64,000 bases of DNA from Chitinophaga sp. H8. Its GTDB lineage: Bacteria; Bacteroidota; Bacteroidia; Chitinophagales; Chitinophagaceae. Positions 43,923 to 53,238 of this stretch are shown here, piece after piece (position 1 is the first letter of the stretch; every line of letters starts with the position of its first letter). The position numbers and the translations under genes were made by a program. The DNA lies in NCBI RefSeq assembly GCF_040567655.1, contig NZ_JBEXAC010000002.1:1798001-1862000 (forward strand), in the 5' to 3' direction. The notes below the pieces were generated by a model. That model worked only from the letters and a program-made list of their open reading frames with translations, made no database searches and was not told the origin of the DNA.

Positions 43923-46900
43923 ATGAAAAAAGACCTCTACCTCCAAAAACTGGTACTCACCTGCCTGTTGCTCAGCTTGTCATTGTTTACAATGGCTCAA
44001 CGCGTGCGCACCGGTGGCGTATTCTCCAATGACAACCGCGCGCCTGTTGTGGGTGCTACGGTGGCCGTCAAAAACGGGAAGGTCAGCACCTTCACCGACA
44101 CACAAGGCATGTTTAAAATCACAGCAGATGACAACGACCAGCTGGTCATCAGCAGTGTAGGCTTTACCACGCGCACGGTAAAAGCATCAGAGGCGGCAGA
44201 GATCCTGCTGGTACCGGTAGCCAGCGACCTGGGAGAAATTGTGATCACGGCCCTGGGTATTAAAAGGGAAAAGAAAAAACTGGGGTATGCCCTGCAGGAG
44301 GTAAAAGGAGATGAACTCACCGTAGCCAGGGAAAGCAATGTAGTAAACCAGCTGGCAGGTAAGGTAGCAGGGGTAACGGTGATAGGCAGCCCTTCCGGTA
44401 TTGGTGGCTCTGCAAGGGTGTCTATCCGGGGAGAACGCTCGGTAGACCTGAATAAAAACCAACCCCTGTACGTGATAGACGGGGTGCCTATCAGCAATGC
44501 CATCACCGGCGCTTCCGGCCGTGGCAACATGGAAGTGGATTATGGCAATGGTGCCGGATTCGTGAATCCGGATGATGTGGAAAGCATGAGTATCCTGAAA
44601 GGGCCTGCTGCGGCTGCTTTGTATGGTTCCAGGGCGGCCAACGGCGTGATCCTGATCAAAACAAAAAGCGGCAGAAAACAACAGGGCATTGGCGTGGAAG
44701 TAAATAGTAACCTCACCTTTGAATCAGCGCTGAAATTGCCGAAATATCAGACTACCTACGGACAAGGTAATGGCAGTGGTGGTGCTTTTGCATTTGTAGA
44801 TGGCCGTGGTGGCGGACTGGCAGATGGTACCGACGAAGGCTGGGGGCCTGCTTTTAATGGACAGAAATATCCGCAGTTTAACTCTCCCCGTACCCTCAAT
44901 GGGGAAGCTATTCCCTTCACCGGTGGTGACATGAATGCGCCTGCAGGCAGTGTGATCACGCCCACCACCTGGGAAGCAGATAAGGATAACCTGAAAAACT
45001 TCCTGCAAACAGGCCGCACATTTACCAATAATGTGGCACTGGTAGGGGGGAATAAAGATGGTGATTTCCGTTTAAGTTATACCAACCTGGACCAGACCGG
45101 GATCGTGCCTAATACTGATCTTAAACGTAATACCGTATCCCTTTCCGGTGGATATAATTTTAATAAGAAACTGTCGGCACGCGCTTTTGTGAGCTATATC
45201 GATAGTAAAAGCGATAACAGACCCTCCATCAGCTATGGTACCGAAAGTATCATGTACCTGTTCAACTGCTGGTTGCCTGCTTCTGTGAAAGTAAGTGATA
45301 TGAAACGCTTATGGCAGCAAGGACTGGATGGTAAACAGCAATATGGCTGGAACTATAACTACCACGATAGCCCCTACCTTACCGTTTTCCAGAATACCAA
45401 CGGCCAATATTATAACAGGATCATCGGTAATGTGCTGTTGAAATATGAGTTTACCGACTGGTTGAATCTCCAGCTCCGCACCGCTACCGACTGGAGCAAC
45501 GAACGCCGGGAAATGAAAAGGGCATTCAGCACCCAACGTTTCCCCTTTGGTGAATACCGTGAAGTAAATATTATCAACGAAGAGCGGAATACCGATTTCC
45601 TGTTCAGCCTGAATAAGGATATCAACTCCGATTTTGCGGTAACAGCTACTTTGGGAGGCAACCAGATGCGCCAAACTTCCCGCTTTAATGAAGGCGTGGC
45701 CGGACAGTTGAACATTCCGGGTATTTATAGCCTGAACAACTCCAGGATAGCATTGGTGGCAGAACAGAATAATGTGGCAAAACGGATCAACAGCCTGTAC
45801 GGGTCGGCCGGAATTGCCTACAAAAACAAACTGTTCCTGGATTTTACCGGACGTAATGACTGGAGCAGTGCACTTACCTTGCCAGAAGAACTGAAAGCTT
45901 TTGGTACACAGGATAACTCCTATTTCTATTCTTCTGTGGCATTGAGTGGTATTATCAGTGATATGGTAACACTGCCGGATGCGATCAGCTTCCTGAAACT
46001 GCGCGCCAGCCTGGCCCAGGTGGGAAATGATACAGACCCTTTCTCTTACACCCAAACCTACAACAGAAGCGAACCTTTTGGCACTACCCAGATCTATGGA
46101 GAAGCCAGCAGCCTGGCCAACCTGAACCTGAAACCGGAAATCAGCTCTGCCTATGAATTTGGGGCAGATATCCGTTTCCTGAATAACCGTATCGGACTGG
46201 ACGTTACTTACTATCAAAGCCGTACGAAAAATCAAATCCTCAACATTCCTTTAACCAATACCAGTGGATATGATACCCGTAAAATCAATGCTGGGCTGAT
46301 CAAAAACAGTGGGGTGGAAGTAATGCTGACGGGTAGCATCATTAAAAAAGAACGTTTTACCTGGGATGCTTTTGTGAATTTCTCTGCCAACAGAAGTATT
46401 GTACTGGAACTGAGTGACGGGCTTTCTAATTATGTGATGGCCGACAGAGGGGTAAGTGTGGAAGCCAGGGTAGGCGAAAGAATGGGGGATCTGTATGGTA
46501 TCGGTTTTGCCCGTGTGCAAAATACCGACAAGGATGCGCCGTATTACGATCCTACCGGCCAGTACGTAGGACAGATGGTATACGGTACCAATGGCCGTCC
46601 AATCGCTACTACCAACAAAATCAAATTAGGGAACTACAATCCTGATTACCTGATGGGTATCGGTAGCAGTTTTAATTATCAGGGTGTACGCCTCAGCTTC
46701 CTGTTTGATGTGCGCCAGGGTGGTAAGCTGTATTCACAAACACAAACGGTAGGGCGCGAAGGTGGTATTATCATTGAAACGCTGGAAGGTCGTGCCGATG
46801 GGTATGATCTTACCAAACCAGGTAATGGGGTGATCGGCTCCGGAGTGGTACAGATTGCTCCTGAAAAATTTGAAGCCAATACCAAAAAGCTGACCGCCCG

Positions 46901-47204
46901 CGAATGGCATTCTGCCTGGACGGGTGGCCGTGGTATTGCAGAAGGAGTGATGTATGATGCTTCCTTCGTAAAACTGCGCGAGCTGCAGATCGGTTACAAC
47001 ATCCCTGATAAGGTATTTGGTAAATGGCCTATCCGTGGTGCGGCTGTTTCATTGGTAGGCCGCAATCTCCTGCTGTGGGACAATGTGCCGCACGTAGATC
47101 CTGAAACAATGTCTTACTCCGGAGGTACTGCGCTGCCAGGTATAGAATACATGAGCCTGCCTTCCTCCCGTAGTTATGGCATTAACCTCAGCTTCAAATT
47201 ATAA
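43923..47204 (+). CDS. SusC/RagA-family TonB-dependent outer-membrane transporter
   Basis: A 1093-residue barrel: signal peptide MKKDLYLQKLVLTCLLLSLSL... cleaved near FTMAQ, carboxypeptidase-regulatory-like domain (APVVGATVAVKNGKVSTFTD), TonB-box region EIVITALGIKREKKKLGYALQ, plug motifs (ARVSIRGERSVDLNKNQPLYV, MSILKGPAAAALYGSRAANG) and a barrel ending in YGINLSFKL. The LGIKREKKxLGY signature marks the SusC subgroup that pairs with SusD-like_2 proteins, and such a gene follows 36 nt downstream. The imported compound is unknown; many of this subgroup take up peptides or non-starch glycans. Confidence 0.96.
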   Translation: MKKDLYLQKLVLTCLLLSLSLFTMAQRVRTGGVFSNDNRAPVVGATVAVKNGKVSTFTDTQGMFKITADDNDQLVISSVGFTTRTVKASEAAEILLVPVASDLGEIVITALGIKREKKKLGYALQEVKGDELTVARESNVVNQLAGKVAGVTVIGSPSGIGGSARVSIRGERSVDLNKNQPLYVIDGVPISNAITGASGRGNMEVDYGNGAGFVNPDDVESMSILKGPAAAALYGSRAANGVILIKTKSGRKQQGIGVEVNSNLTFESALKLPKYQTTYGQGNGSGGAFAFVDGRGGGLADGTDEGWGPAFNGQKYPQFNSPRTLNGEAIPFTGGDMNAPAGSVITPTTWEADKDNLKNFLQTGRTFTNNVALVGGNKDGDFRLSYTNLDQTGIVPNTDLKRNTVSLSGGYNFNKKLSARAFVSYIDSKSDNRPSISYGTESIMYLFNCWLPASVKVSDMKRLWQQGLDGKQQYGWNYNYHDSPYLTVFQNTNGQYYNRIIGNVLLKYEFTDWLNLQLRTATDWSNERREMKRAFSTQRFPFGEYREVNIINEERNTDFLFSLNKDINSDFAVTATLGGNQMRQTSRFNEGVAGQLNIPGIYSLNNSRIALVAEQNNVAKRINSLYGSAGIAYKNKLFLDFTGRNDWSSALTLPEELKAFGTQDNSYFYSSVALSGIISDMVTLPDAISFLKLRASLAQVGNDTDPFSYTQTYNRSEPFGTTQIYGEASSLANLNLKPEISSAYEFGADIRFLNNRIGLDVTYYQSRTKNQILNIPLTNTSGYDTRKINAGLIKNSGVEVMLTGSIIKKERFTWDAFVNFSANRSIVLELSDGLSNYVMADRGVSVEARVGERMGDLYGIGFARVQNTDKDAPYYDPTGQYVGQMVYGTNGRPIATTNKIKLGNYNPDYLMGIGSSFNYQGVRLSFLFDVRQGGKLYSQTQTVGREGGIIIETLEGRADGYDLTKPGNGVIGSGVVQIAPEKFEANTKKLTAREWHSAWTGGRGIAEGVMYDASFVKLRELQIGYNIPDKVFGKWPIRGAAVSLVGRNLLLWDNVPHVDPETMSYSGGTALPGIEYMSLPSSRSYGINLSFKL

Positions 47205-47240
47205 GGAACCATCCATATCAATCATTTAAAAATCTGACCG

Positions 47241-48776
47241 ATGAAATTGTTTAAAATCGCAGTCACCGCCTCTATCATATTCACACTGCTGGCTACCGGC
47301 AGCTGTACCAAAGACTTTTCAGAAGTAAATACCAACAGGAATAATACGACCAATGTAACGCCCGACCTGTTGCTGAGCGGTATCATTAAAAGCACGCTGG
47401 ACAGGCAGGTAAATGAAGCCTGGGGTATCGGAAACATCGTGGTGCAGTACCATTCCAAGATCCAGTTCGTAAATGAAGACCGGTATGGATGGAATGAACG
47501 GAATGATATCTGGAACACGGTATATGGTAACTACCGCAATCTGCAGAACATCTTCCTGATCATTAAAGACGATCCCACCAGTCCGTATTACGGGGTAGGG
47601 CTGATCCTTAAATCCTGGATGTTTTCCATGGCAACAGATGCCTATGGAGATGTGCCTTACAGCGAAGCCGGTAAAGCGAAGATCGGTGGGGTGTATCAAC
47701 CTGCCTATGATAAGCAGGAAGATATCTATACCGGTATCCTGGCTGATCTGAAAAAAGCGAATGAAGTACTGGCTACTGCCAAGGGAGATGTTTTTGCAGG
47801 AGATATATTGTATGGCGGTGGCGCCGGTGCCATGATCAAATGGCGGAAGCTGGCCAATTCCCTGCAATTGCGTTATCTGATGCGGATCTCTAAAAAGAAA
47901 GATGTAAAGGCAGAGATGCAGGCCATCATCAGTGATCCTGCCAAATACCCCATTTTTGAAGGCAATGCTGATAATGCCGAACTGGAATACCTGGCGGCAG
48001 CGCCTAATCAATGGCCGCTGTATGGCAACCGGGTAGGCTCATTTGATGAATTCAGGGTGAGCAAAACACTGTCCGACAGAATGACCGCCCTGGGCGATCC
48101 CCGTCTGAAAGTATTTGGCCGGCCTACACAGGCTTCTGTGGCCGCGGGTACCCCGGTAATCCTGGGATCTCCCAACGGACTGAGCGATGTGGATGCACTG
48201 GCTTACAATGGCGGAGTACAAGGCGTTTCAAGGGTAGGATACACTTTTGCCTGTCTGGTATGCAATGATAATAACCAGGCTGCCCCACAGCCGGATGCAG
48301 CCCGCGGTATGCTGATGACTTATGCCGAACTGCAATTTATCCTCGCGGAAGCAAGGCAGAAAGGATGGATCACTACCGGCGACGCAGCTACGTACTATAC
48401 CAATGGTATCAAGGCCAATTTCGCTTATTGGCAAGCAGTAGTGCCTGCGGCATACGGACTGGATATCACCATGCCTGCCAATTACCTGACACAGCCGGCA
48501 GTGGCCCTCACCGGTACCGACAATGAAAAGCTGGCCAAGATCGCCCTGCAGAAATGGGTATCGCTTTACTTTAACGGACTGGAGGGCTGGTTCGACTGGC
48601 GGAGAACAAACATGCCGGCAGTTATTCCCGGTCCTGCCAACCTGAATAATAATAAAGTACCTATCCGGTATATCTATCCTCAATCTGAACAATCCCTGAA
48701 CACCAAACAAAGGGAAGCTGCCGTACAGCGCCAGGGGGGAGATGATATGAATACCCAGATGTGGTTGCTGAAATAA
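47241..48776 (+). CDS. SusD-like_2 family lipoprotein
   Basis: A 511-residue surface lipoprotein. Signal MKLFKIAVTASIIFTLLATGSC with the lipidated Cys at about residue 22, then FSEVNTNRNNTTNVTPDLLLSG, ILKSWMFSMATDAYGDVPYSEA, KWRKLANSLQLRYLMRIS and WVSLYFNGLEGWFDWRRT, all typical of the SusD-like_2 branch rather than classic SusD. It partners the preceding SusC gene. A strong terminator follows. Confidence 0.94.
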   Translation: MKLFKIAVTASIIFTLLATGSCTKDFSEVNTNRNNTTNVTPDLLLSGIIKSTLDRQVNEAWGIGNIVVQYHSKIQFVNEDRYGWNERNDIWNTVYGNYRNLQNIFLIIKDDPTSPYYGVGLILKSWMFSMATDAYGDVPYSEAGKAKIGGVYQPAYDKQEDIYTGILADLKKANEVLATAKGDVFAGDILYGGGAGAMIKWRKLANSLQLRYLMRISKKKDVKAEMQAIISDPAKYPIFEGNADNAELEYLAAAPNQWPLYGNRVGSFDEFRVSKTLSDRMTALGDPRLKVFGRPTQASVAAGTPVILGSPNGLSDVDALAYNGGVQGVSRVGYTFACLVCNDNNQAAPQPDAARGMLMTYAELQFILAEARQKGWITTGDAATYYTNGIKANFAYWQAVVPAAYGLDITMPANYLTQPAVALTGTDNEKLAKIALQKWVSLYFNGLEGWFDWRRTNMPAVIPGPANLNNNKVPIRYIYPQSEQSLNTKQREAAVQRQGGDDMNTQMWLLK

Positions 48777-48825
48777 TCATGAAGCAGTGATAGCAGCAAA
48801 AGCATAAAACACGCTGTCATATATA

Positions 48826-48857
48826 ACCGGGGCTGACCATTTTTGGTCAGCCCCGGT
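48826..48857. terminator. Bidirectional terminator
   Basis: A perfect 14-bp stem ACCGGGGCTGACCA (48826-48839) / TGGTCAGCCCCGGT (48844-48857), T-rich 4-nt loop, then ATTTTG. It lies between the convergent SusD and beta-helix genes. Confidence 0.85.
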
Positions 48858-48917
48858 ATTTTGTTACTAAGCAGGTTGTTGCTTTACCTGTGCCTGCCAG
48901 ACTTCTGTAAGTTATGA

Positions 48918-50330
48918 TCAGGGTATTTTTCTATACCCCGAAGCGCCCATCGGAGAGCCGGTATTAGGCAGGTAATAATTGTTAACATCTACATTGGCAG
49001 CGGCCACGGTGAGGAACCTGGTATTTACATTGGTGCCGGCACCTTCCGTAGCGATACCCCCATTTTCCGTATAGATATAAGCGGTAGGATAAATAACCCC
49101 ACCTCCGGTTCTGGGTTGTATGAAGGCATTGGCATTCACGATCTGGGCGCCTGTTTGTCCCGTTTGCCCGTTGATCCTTAAACATACCCCTCCTGGTTTT
49201 GAAATGGTATTGTTGGTGATCTGTACAATGGCATTATGGGAACCTCTCATACTGATGCCACTGTTTTGTGCCTGGTTATCCCGGAACAGGTTATTATGAA
49301 TAATATGGGTGCTGGCATTTTCTCCCGAGCCATAGAACTGGCACATTTCCCCCCAGCCGTCATGCACATAATTATCGTGCGTGTTGGTATTCGTGGTGCG
49401 GCCACCAATCAGAATGCCACCGTTATGGGAGTAGTTTTGTTGTGTAGCCCAGTTGGTTACTTCGTTGTTATAAATTTCCAGTACATCAATGGCAGAGGTT
49501 TGTATACCATCAGCACCGGAACCTGTTACGAGGTTGTTGTATATTTTCACGTTATACCATTTGATGGGTTGTACGTAAAAATGGCCAGGTGTAAAAAGTG
49601 TATCGTACTTGGGAGTGTTGTTGGTAAGATCCCAGTACGTGGCAGTATGACCAATATACATGGCTTCATTGTAGGTCCCGTTTACAGTGATGTCATGGAT
49701 CTTCAGGTTATTCATCTGTGTATTGGGATACCAGCTGGCAGTGTCCGTAAGTGCAGGATCTGTTTTAGCCCAGATGCCGGTACCGCCGTTGTTGATAGTA
49801 AGGAGGGTGATTTCAAAATTATCCGTATGCTGGCGCAGTACCAGGTTGAAGTAGGCTTGTCGCGCAGGTTGTGTAGAGCCGTTGATCACAAAATCGGATT
49901 GACTGCTGCGTCCGCCCAGTTTGATATGATGGCAATTGGTAAATACCAGCCCTTCTGCCCATGATCCGCCATTCCAGCTGGGATTGCCGATGGTAGTGGC
50001 CGCGCCGGAACCATTCCGTATAATAATAGGATCCGACAGAGAGCCGCTGAGATTGGAAAAATAGATACCGGAGAAACTCCCGGTTAAATTGAGGATATCC
50101 CCCGGTTGATAGTAATTGCTGGCATTGTCAACAAATAAACGGCCGTTGGCGTCCGGAACAAGGGTAAACTCCCTGCCAGACAGCAGGCTTTTGTTATTGT
50201 CCTGCTCATGGCGCAGGGCATCTTTTTCCAGCATATTGCGGCGGCAGCTGGAAAAAGTAAGACCGTATAAAACAAGGATAAGCATGACCAGGATGCCTGG
50301 ATTCCGGCGAAATGAATGGTGTGTCTTCAT
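48918..50330 (-). CDS. Right-handed parallel beta-helix lipoprotein
   Basis: A 470-residue exported protein: signal with lipobox LTFSSC (Cys about residue 29), then a long run of coils with the Asn- and Ile-rich ladder pattern of pectate-lyase-like beta-helices (ITLLTINNGGTGIW, LKIHDITVNGTYNEAMYIG, VKIYNNLVTGSGADGIQTS, LEIYNNEVTNWA, IHNNLFRDNQAQNSGIS, VQITNNTISKPGG). Such folds are found in polysaccharide lyases, epimerases and glycoside hydrolases, but I see no decisive catalytic motif. It is convergent with the SusC/SusD operon and probably acts on a polysaccharide at the cell surface. Confidence 0.85.
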   Translation of the reverse strand: MKTHHSFRRNPGILVMLILVLYGLTFSSCRRNMLEKDALRHEQDNNKSLLSGREFTLVPDANGRLFVDNASNYYQPGDILNLTGSFSGIYFSNLSGSLSDPIIIRNGSGAATTIGNPSWNGGSWAEGLVFTNCHHIKLGGRSSQSDFVINGSTQPARQAYFNLVLRQHTDNFEITLLTINNGGTGIWAKTDPALTDTASWYPNTQMNNLKIHDITVNGTYNEAMYIGHTATYWDLTNNTPKYDTLFTPGHFYVQPIKWYNVKIYNNLVTGSGADGIQTSAIDVLEIYNNEVTNWATQQNYSHNGGILIGGRTTNTNTHDNYVHDGWGEMCQFYGSGENASTHIIHNNLFRDNQAQNSGISMRGSHNAIVQITNNTISKPGGVCLRINGQTGQTGAQIVNANAFIQPRTGGGVIYPTAYIYTENGGIATEGAGTNVNTRFLTVAAANVDVNNYYLPNTGSPMGASGYRKIP

Positions 50331-50656
50331 AAAAGGTGTGGATTTGGGTATTCATTGAAATAAGAAAAAGGGTTAATTGGGTTACAGCAAGCCAGGTGGC
50401 ACAGGTATAAAGCGATCACTGTAAATTAGGGGATTATTGTTGCTTTTGCAAACGAATGCAAAGAAAGATAAGTTGGTGAAGTAAATGGCTGATAATCTGT
50501 ATTTTAACGATAAATTTACCGGGTAGCGTTCTCGTAAATGAAAATTTCCAATAAAAATACTTTTAGCCATCAATAAAAGATGGAAATATGAAAATACTTT
50601 TTATAAATTTAAAGGTTTTATACACACTTTAAGATTTCAACTAAAATTCACGTTTT
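50331..50656. other. Divergent intergenic region, AT-rich
   Basis: About 330 nt between the beta-helix gene (-) and the MFS gene (+). It contains two near-identical AAAATACTTTT segments (starting about 50556 and 50592), each a 7-of-8 type match to the -7 element without the final G. I see no clear operator. Confidence 0.35.
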
Positions 50657-51931
50657 ATGGAAAAGGCGATCCAGCCGCAGAAATTATTTGTTGCCAGTTG
50701 TCTGGCGTTATTGGTCACTTCCCTTTCTTTCGGTATTCGTGCCGGTATATTGGGACGGCTGGGAGTAGAGTATCATCTGAGCGTTGAGCAGCTGGCTATT
50801 GTAGCCGGAACGGCTATGTGGGGTTTCCCGCTGGCGGTAGTATTTGGCGGGTTTATCGTGGATGCCATTGGTATGAAAAGGTTGCTGGTAGCAGCATTCT
50901 TCTTACATCTCATTGGTATTGTACTCACCGTATTTGCTTCGGGCTTCTGGTCCCTGTTTATTTCCACGCTGTTTATCGGCCTGGCCAATGGAACGGTGGA
51001 AGCAGCGTGTAATCCTTTGGTAGCAACGATCTTCCCGAACGACAAAACCACCAAGCTGAACCATTTTCACCTTTGGTTCCCCGGCGGTATCGTAGTCGGT
51101 ACACTGATTGTATTCTTTCTGGATATGGCAGGCATTGGCTGGAAAATACAGGTTGCCAGCATGATTATTCCTACATTGATTTATGGTTACCTGTTTTTAA
51201 AGCTGGATTTCCCGGTTACAGAAAGGGTTTCACAGGGTGTTTCCAACAAAGACATGTATAAAGCCGTGGGTAGTCCGCTGTTTATCTTTATGTTCATCTG
51301 CATGTTTGGTACTGCTATCACAGAACTGTTTACCGGGCAATGGGTAGGCGTATTGCTGAAAAATGTAACCGGCAATGCGATCCTGATCCTGGCCCTCACA
51401 GCAGGTGTACAAACCCTGGGCAGGGCAGTAGCTGGTCCGGTGGTACATAAGATATCACCTACAGGCGTATTATTATTGTCAGCGATCCTGTCGGCATTAG
51501 GCTTATATATGTTAAGTACTGTATCTGGTAATATGATTTTTGTGGCGGCCTTTATATTTGGGCTGGGAGTTACGTATTTTTGGCCATGTATGCTCGGGTT
51601 TGTATCGGAGAATATTCCTGCTTCCGGCGCCTTGGGGATGAACCTGATGGGAGGTGCAGGTATGTTTGCCGTATCTATCTACACCTTCTTTATGGGTGGA
51701 TTTTATGATCGTATTATCAGTTCGCAATTGCCTGCCGGTGCTACACTGGATGCCTTCCGCTCGGCAGCAGCAGGTACCGCTGAAGCCGCCGCCTATGCGC
51801 AGGCAGAGTCAGTAGCCGGACCTGAAATATTAAGGGTAACATTAATTATTCCTATTATACTGATCGTCATTTTTGCCGGACTTTTCTTCTACACACGCAC
51901 GAAGAAAAGCCAGCCATTACAAACAGCGTAA
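50657..51931 (+). CDS. MFS sugar transporter
   Basis: A 424-residue 12-helix transporter, paralogous to the one at 15691: SCLALLVTSLSFGIRAGIL at the N-terminus, MWGFPLAVVFGGFIVDAIGMKR, HLWFPGGIVVGT and TYFWPCMLGFVSENIPASG occur in the same order. It is the first gene of a cluster with a Gfo/Idh/MocA oxidoreductase, an isomerase-like protein and envelope redox proteins. It should import the sugar or oxidised product used by these enzymes. Confidence 0.9.
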   Translation: MEKAIQPQKLFVASCLALLVTSLSFGIRAGILGRLGVEYHLSVEQLAIVAGTAMWGFPLAVVFGGFIVDAIGMKRLLVAAFFLHLIGIVLTVFASGFWSLFISTLFIGLANGTVEAACNPLVATIFPNDKTTKLNHFHLWFPGGIVVGTLIVFFLDMAGIGWKIQVASMIIPTLIYGYLFLKLDFPVTERVSQGVSNKDMYKAVGSPLFIFMFICMFGTAITELFTGQWVGVLLKNVTGNAILILALTAGVQTLGRAVAGPVVHKISPTGVLLLSAILSALGLYMLSTVSGNMIFVAAFIFGLGVTYFWPCMLGFVSENIPASGALGMNLMGGAGMFAVSIYTFFMGGFYDRIISSQLPAGATLDAFRSAAAGTAEAAAYAQAESVAGPEILRVTLIIPIILIVIFAGLFFYTRTKKSQPLQTA

Positions 51932-51946
51932 TAAAAAGACCGATAT

Positions 51947-53113
51947 ATGAACCGTAAGTTAAGAATGGGTATGATTGGAGGCGGTAAAGACGCTTTCATT
52001 GGTGCCATCCACCGTATAGCCGCCAATATGGACGGGCTGATAGAATTAAAAGCTGGTGCGTTGAGTATTAATCCTGAAATAGCACAGGATTCCGGAAAAT
52101 CCCTTTTCCTGGAAGACGACCGGATCTATACCGACTTTAAAACCATGCTGGAAAAAGAAGCAGCCATGCCTGCTGATAAAAGGTTGGATTTTGTAACGAT
52201 CGTTACTCCCAACTTTGCGCACTTTGAACCTGCTATGATGGCGCTGGACAAAGGTTTTAACGTGGTAATCGAAAAACCGATCACCTTCACCCTGGATGAG
52301 GCGAAGCAGCTGAAAGCCAAGGTAGAACAAACCGGTCTTACCTTATTGCTGACACATACCTATACCGGCTATCCGCTGGTAAAACAGGCCCGTCAGATGA
52401 TCAAGGAAGGTGCACTGGGCAAGGTGCGGAAAGTATGGGTAGAATACCCGCAGGGATGGCTGAGCAAAATGAGTGAAAGAGAAGGAAATGCACAGGCCGC
52501 CTGGAGAACAGATCCTAAACGTTCTGGTAAAAGTGGTTGTATGGGAGATATTGGTACCCATGCAGCTAATCTTGCTGAATATATTTCCGGTGCCAAAATT
52601 GAAAAGCTGTGTGCCGACCTGACCATTCAGGTTCCTGGCCGTGCGCTGGATGATGATGGTGGTGTACTGTTGCGCTTTGATAATGGTGCTGCCGGTGTAC
52701 TACAGGCATCACAGGTGGCTGCCGGTGAAGAAAATGCTTTGAAAATACGCGTATATGGCGAAAAAGGCGGGCTGGAATGGGCACAACATGAGCCTAATAC
52801 CCTGCTGGTAAAATGGCTGGACAAACCTGCCGAAATATACCGCGCCGGCGGTGGATACACCGGACATCTGTCTAGCTATGCACTGCACAACTGCCGTACA
52901 CCGGGTGGACATCCGGAAGGATACCTGGAAGCTTTCGGCAACCTGTACCGCAACTTTGCGCTTACACTCACCGCCAAGCTGAATGGCCAGCAACCATCTC
53001 CTGAAGCGCTGGATTTCCCCAGCGTGGATGATGGGGTACGTGGCATGGCTTTCATCGACAACGTCGTGAAATCGTCTAACAGCGATCAGAAGTGGACGGT
53101 ATTTGAGGTGTAG
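51947..53113 (+). CDS. Gfo/Idh/MocA-family oxidoreductase
   Basis: A 388-residue NAD(P)-dependent oxidoreductase without a signal peptide. The Rossmann motif is GMIGGGKDAFIGAIHR, the EKPITFTLDEAKQL segment holds the family Lys (about residue 106), and the second domain includes YPQGWLSKM, DIGTHAANLAEYISG and VLQASQVAAGEENALKI. It begins 15 nt after the MFS gene. The closing TAG is the first triplet of the repeat element at 53111-53234. Such enzymes oxidise sugar hydroxyls, including at C3 of glycosides. Confidence 0.93.
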   Translation: MNRKLRMGMIGGGKDAFIGAIHRIAANMDGLIELKAGALSINPEIAQDSGKSLFLEDDRIYTDFKTMLEKEAAMPADKRLDFVTIVTPNFAHFEPAMMALDKGFNVVIEKPITFTLDEAKQLKAKVEQTGLTLLLTHTYTGYPLVKQARQMIKEGALGKVRKVWVEYPQGWLSKMSEREGNAQAAWRTDPKRSGKSGCMGDIGTHAANLAEYISGAKIEKLCADLTIQVPGRALDDDGGVLLRFDNGAAGVLQASQVAAGEENALKIRVYGEKGGLEWAQHEPNTLLVKWLDKPAEIYRAGGGYTGHLSSYALHNCRTPGGHPEGYLEAFGNLYRNFALTLTAKLNGQQPSPEALDFPSVDDGVRGMAFIDNVVKSSNSDQKWTVFEV

Positions 53114-53234
53114 CTATTAGCTGTTAGCTGTTAGCCTTTAGCTTTTGTAATGCAAGTTCTTCAGCTAATGGCTAACAGCTAATAGCTTAAAAAAATAACC
53201 GCTGGTAGCTAACAGCTAACAGCTAAAAGCTAAA
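53111..53234. repeat. Heptamer-based inverted repeat element, copy B
   Basis: About 124 bp. Left end: five TAGCTNT heptamers (53111-53145). Middle: one CAAGnnCTTCA core (from 53153) and three reverse heptamers (53163-53183). Right end: four reverse heptamers (53207-53234), ending 4 nt before the ATG of the next gene. As in copy A the first TAG is the upstream gene's stop codon. Confidence 0.85.
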
Positions 53235-53238
53235 GAAT

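Noticed and set aside
45309..46235. 308-residue minus ORF inside the SusC gene
   Set aside because: Shadow of the SusC barrel; no recognisable domain or promoter.
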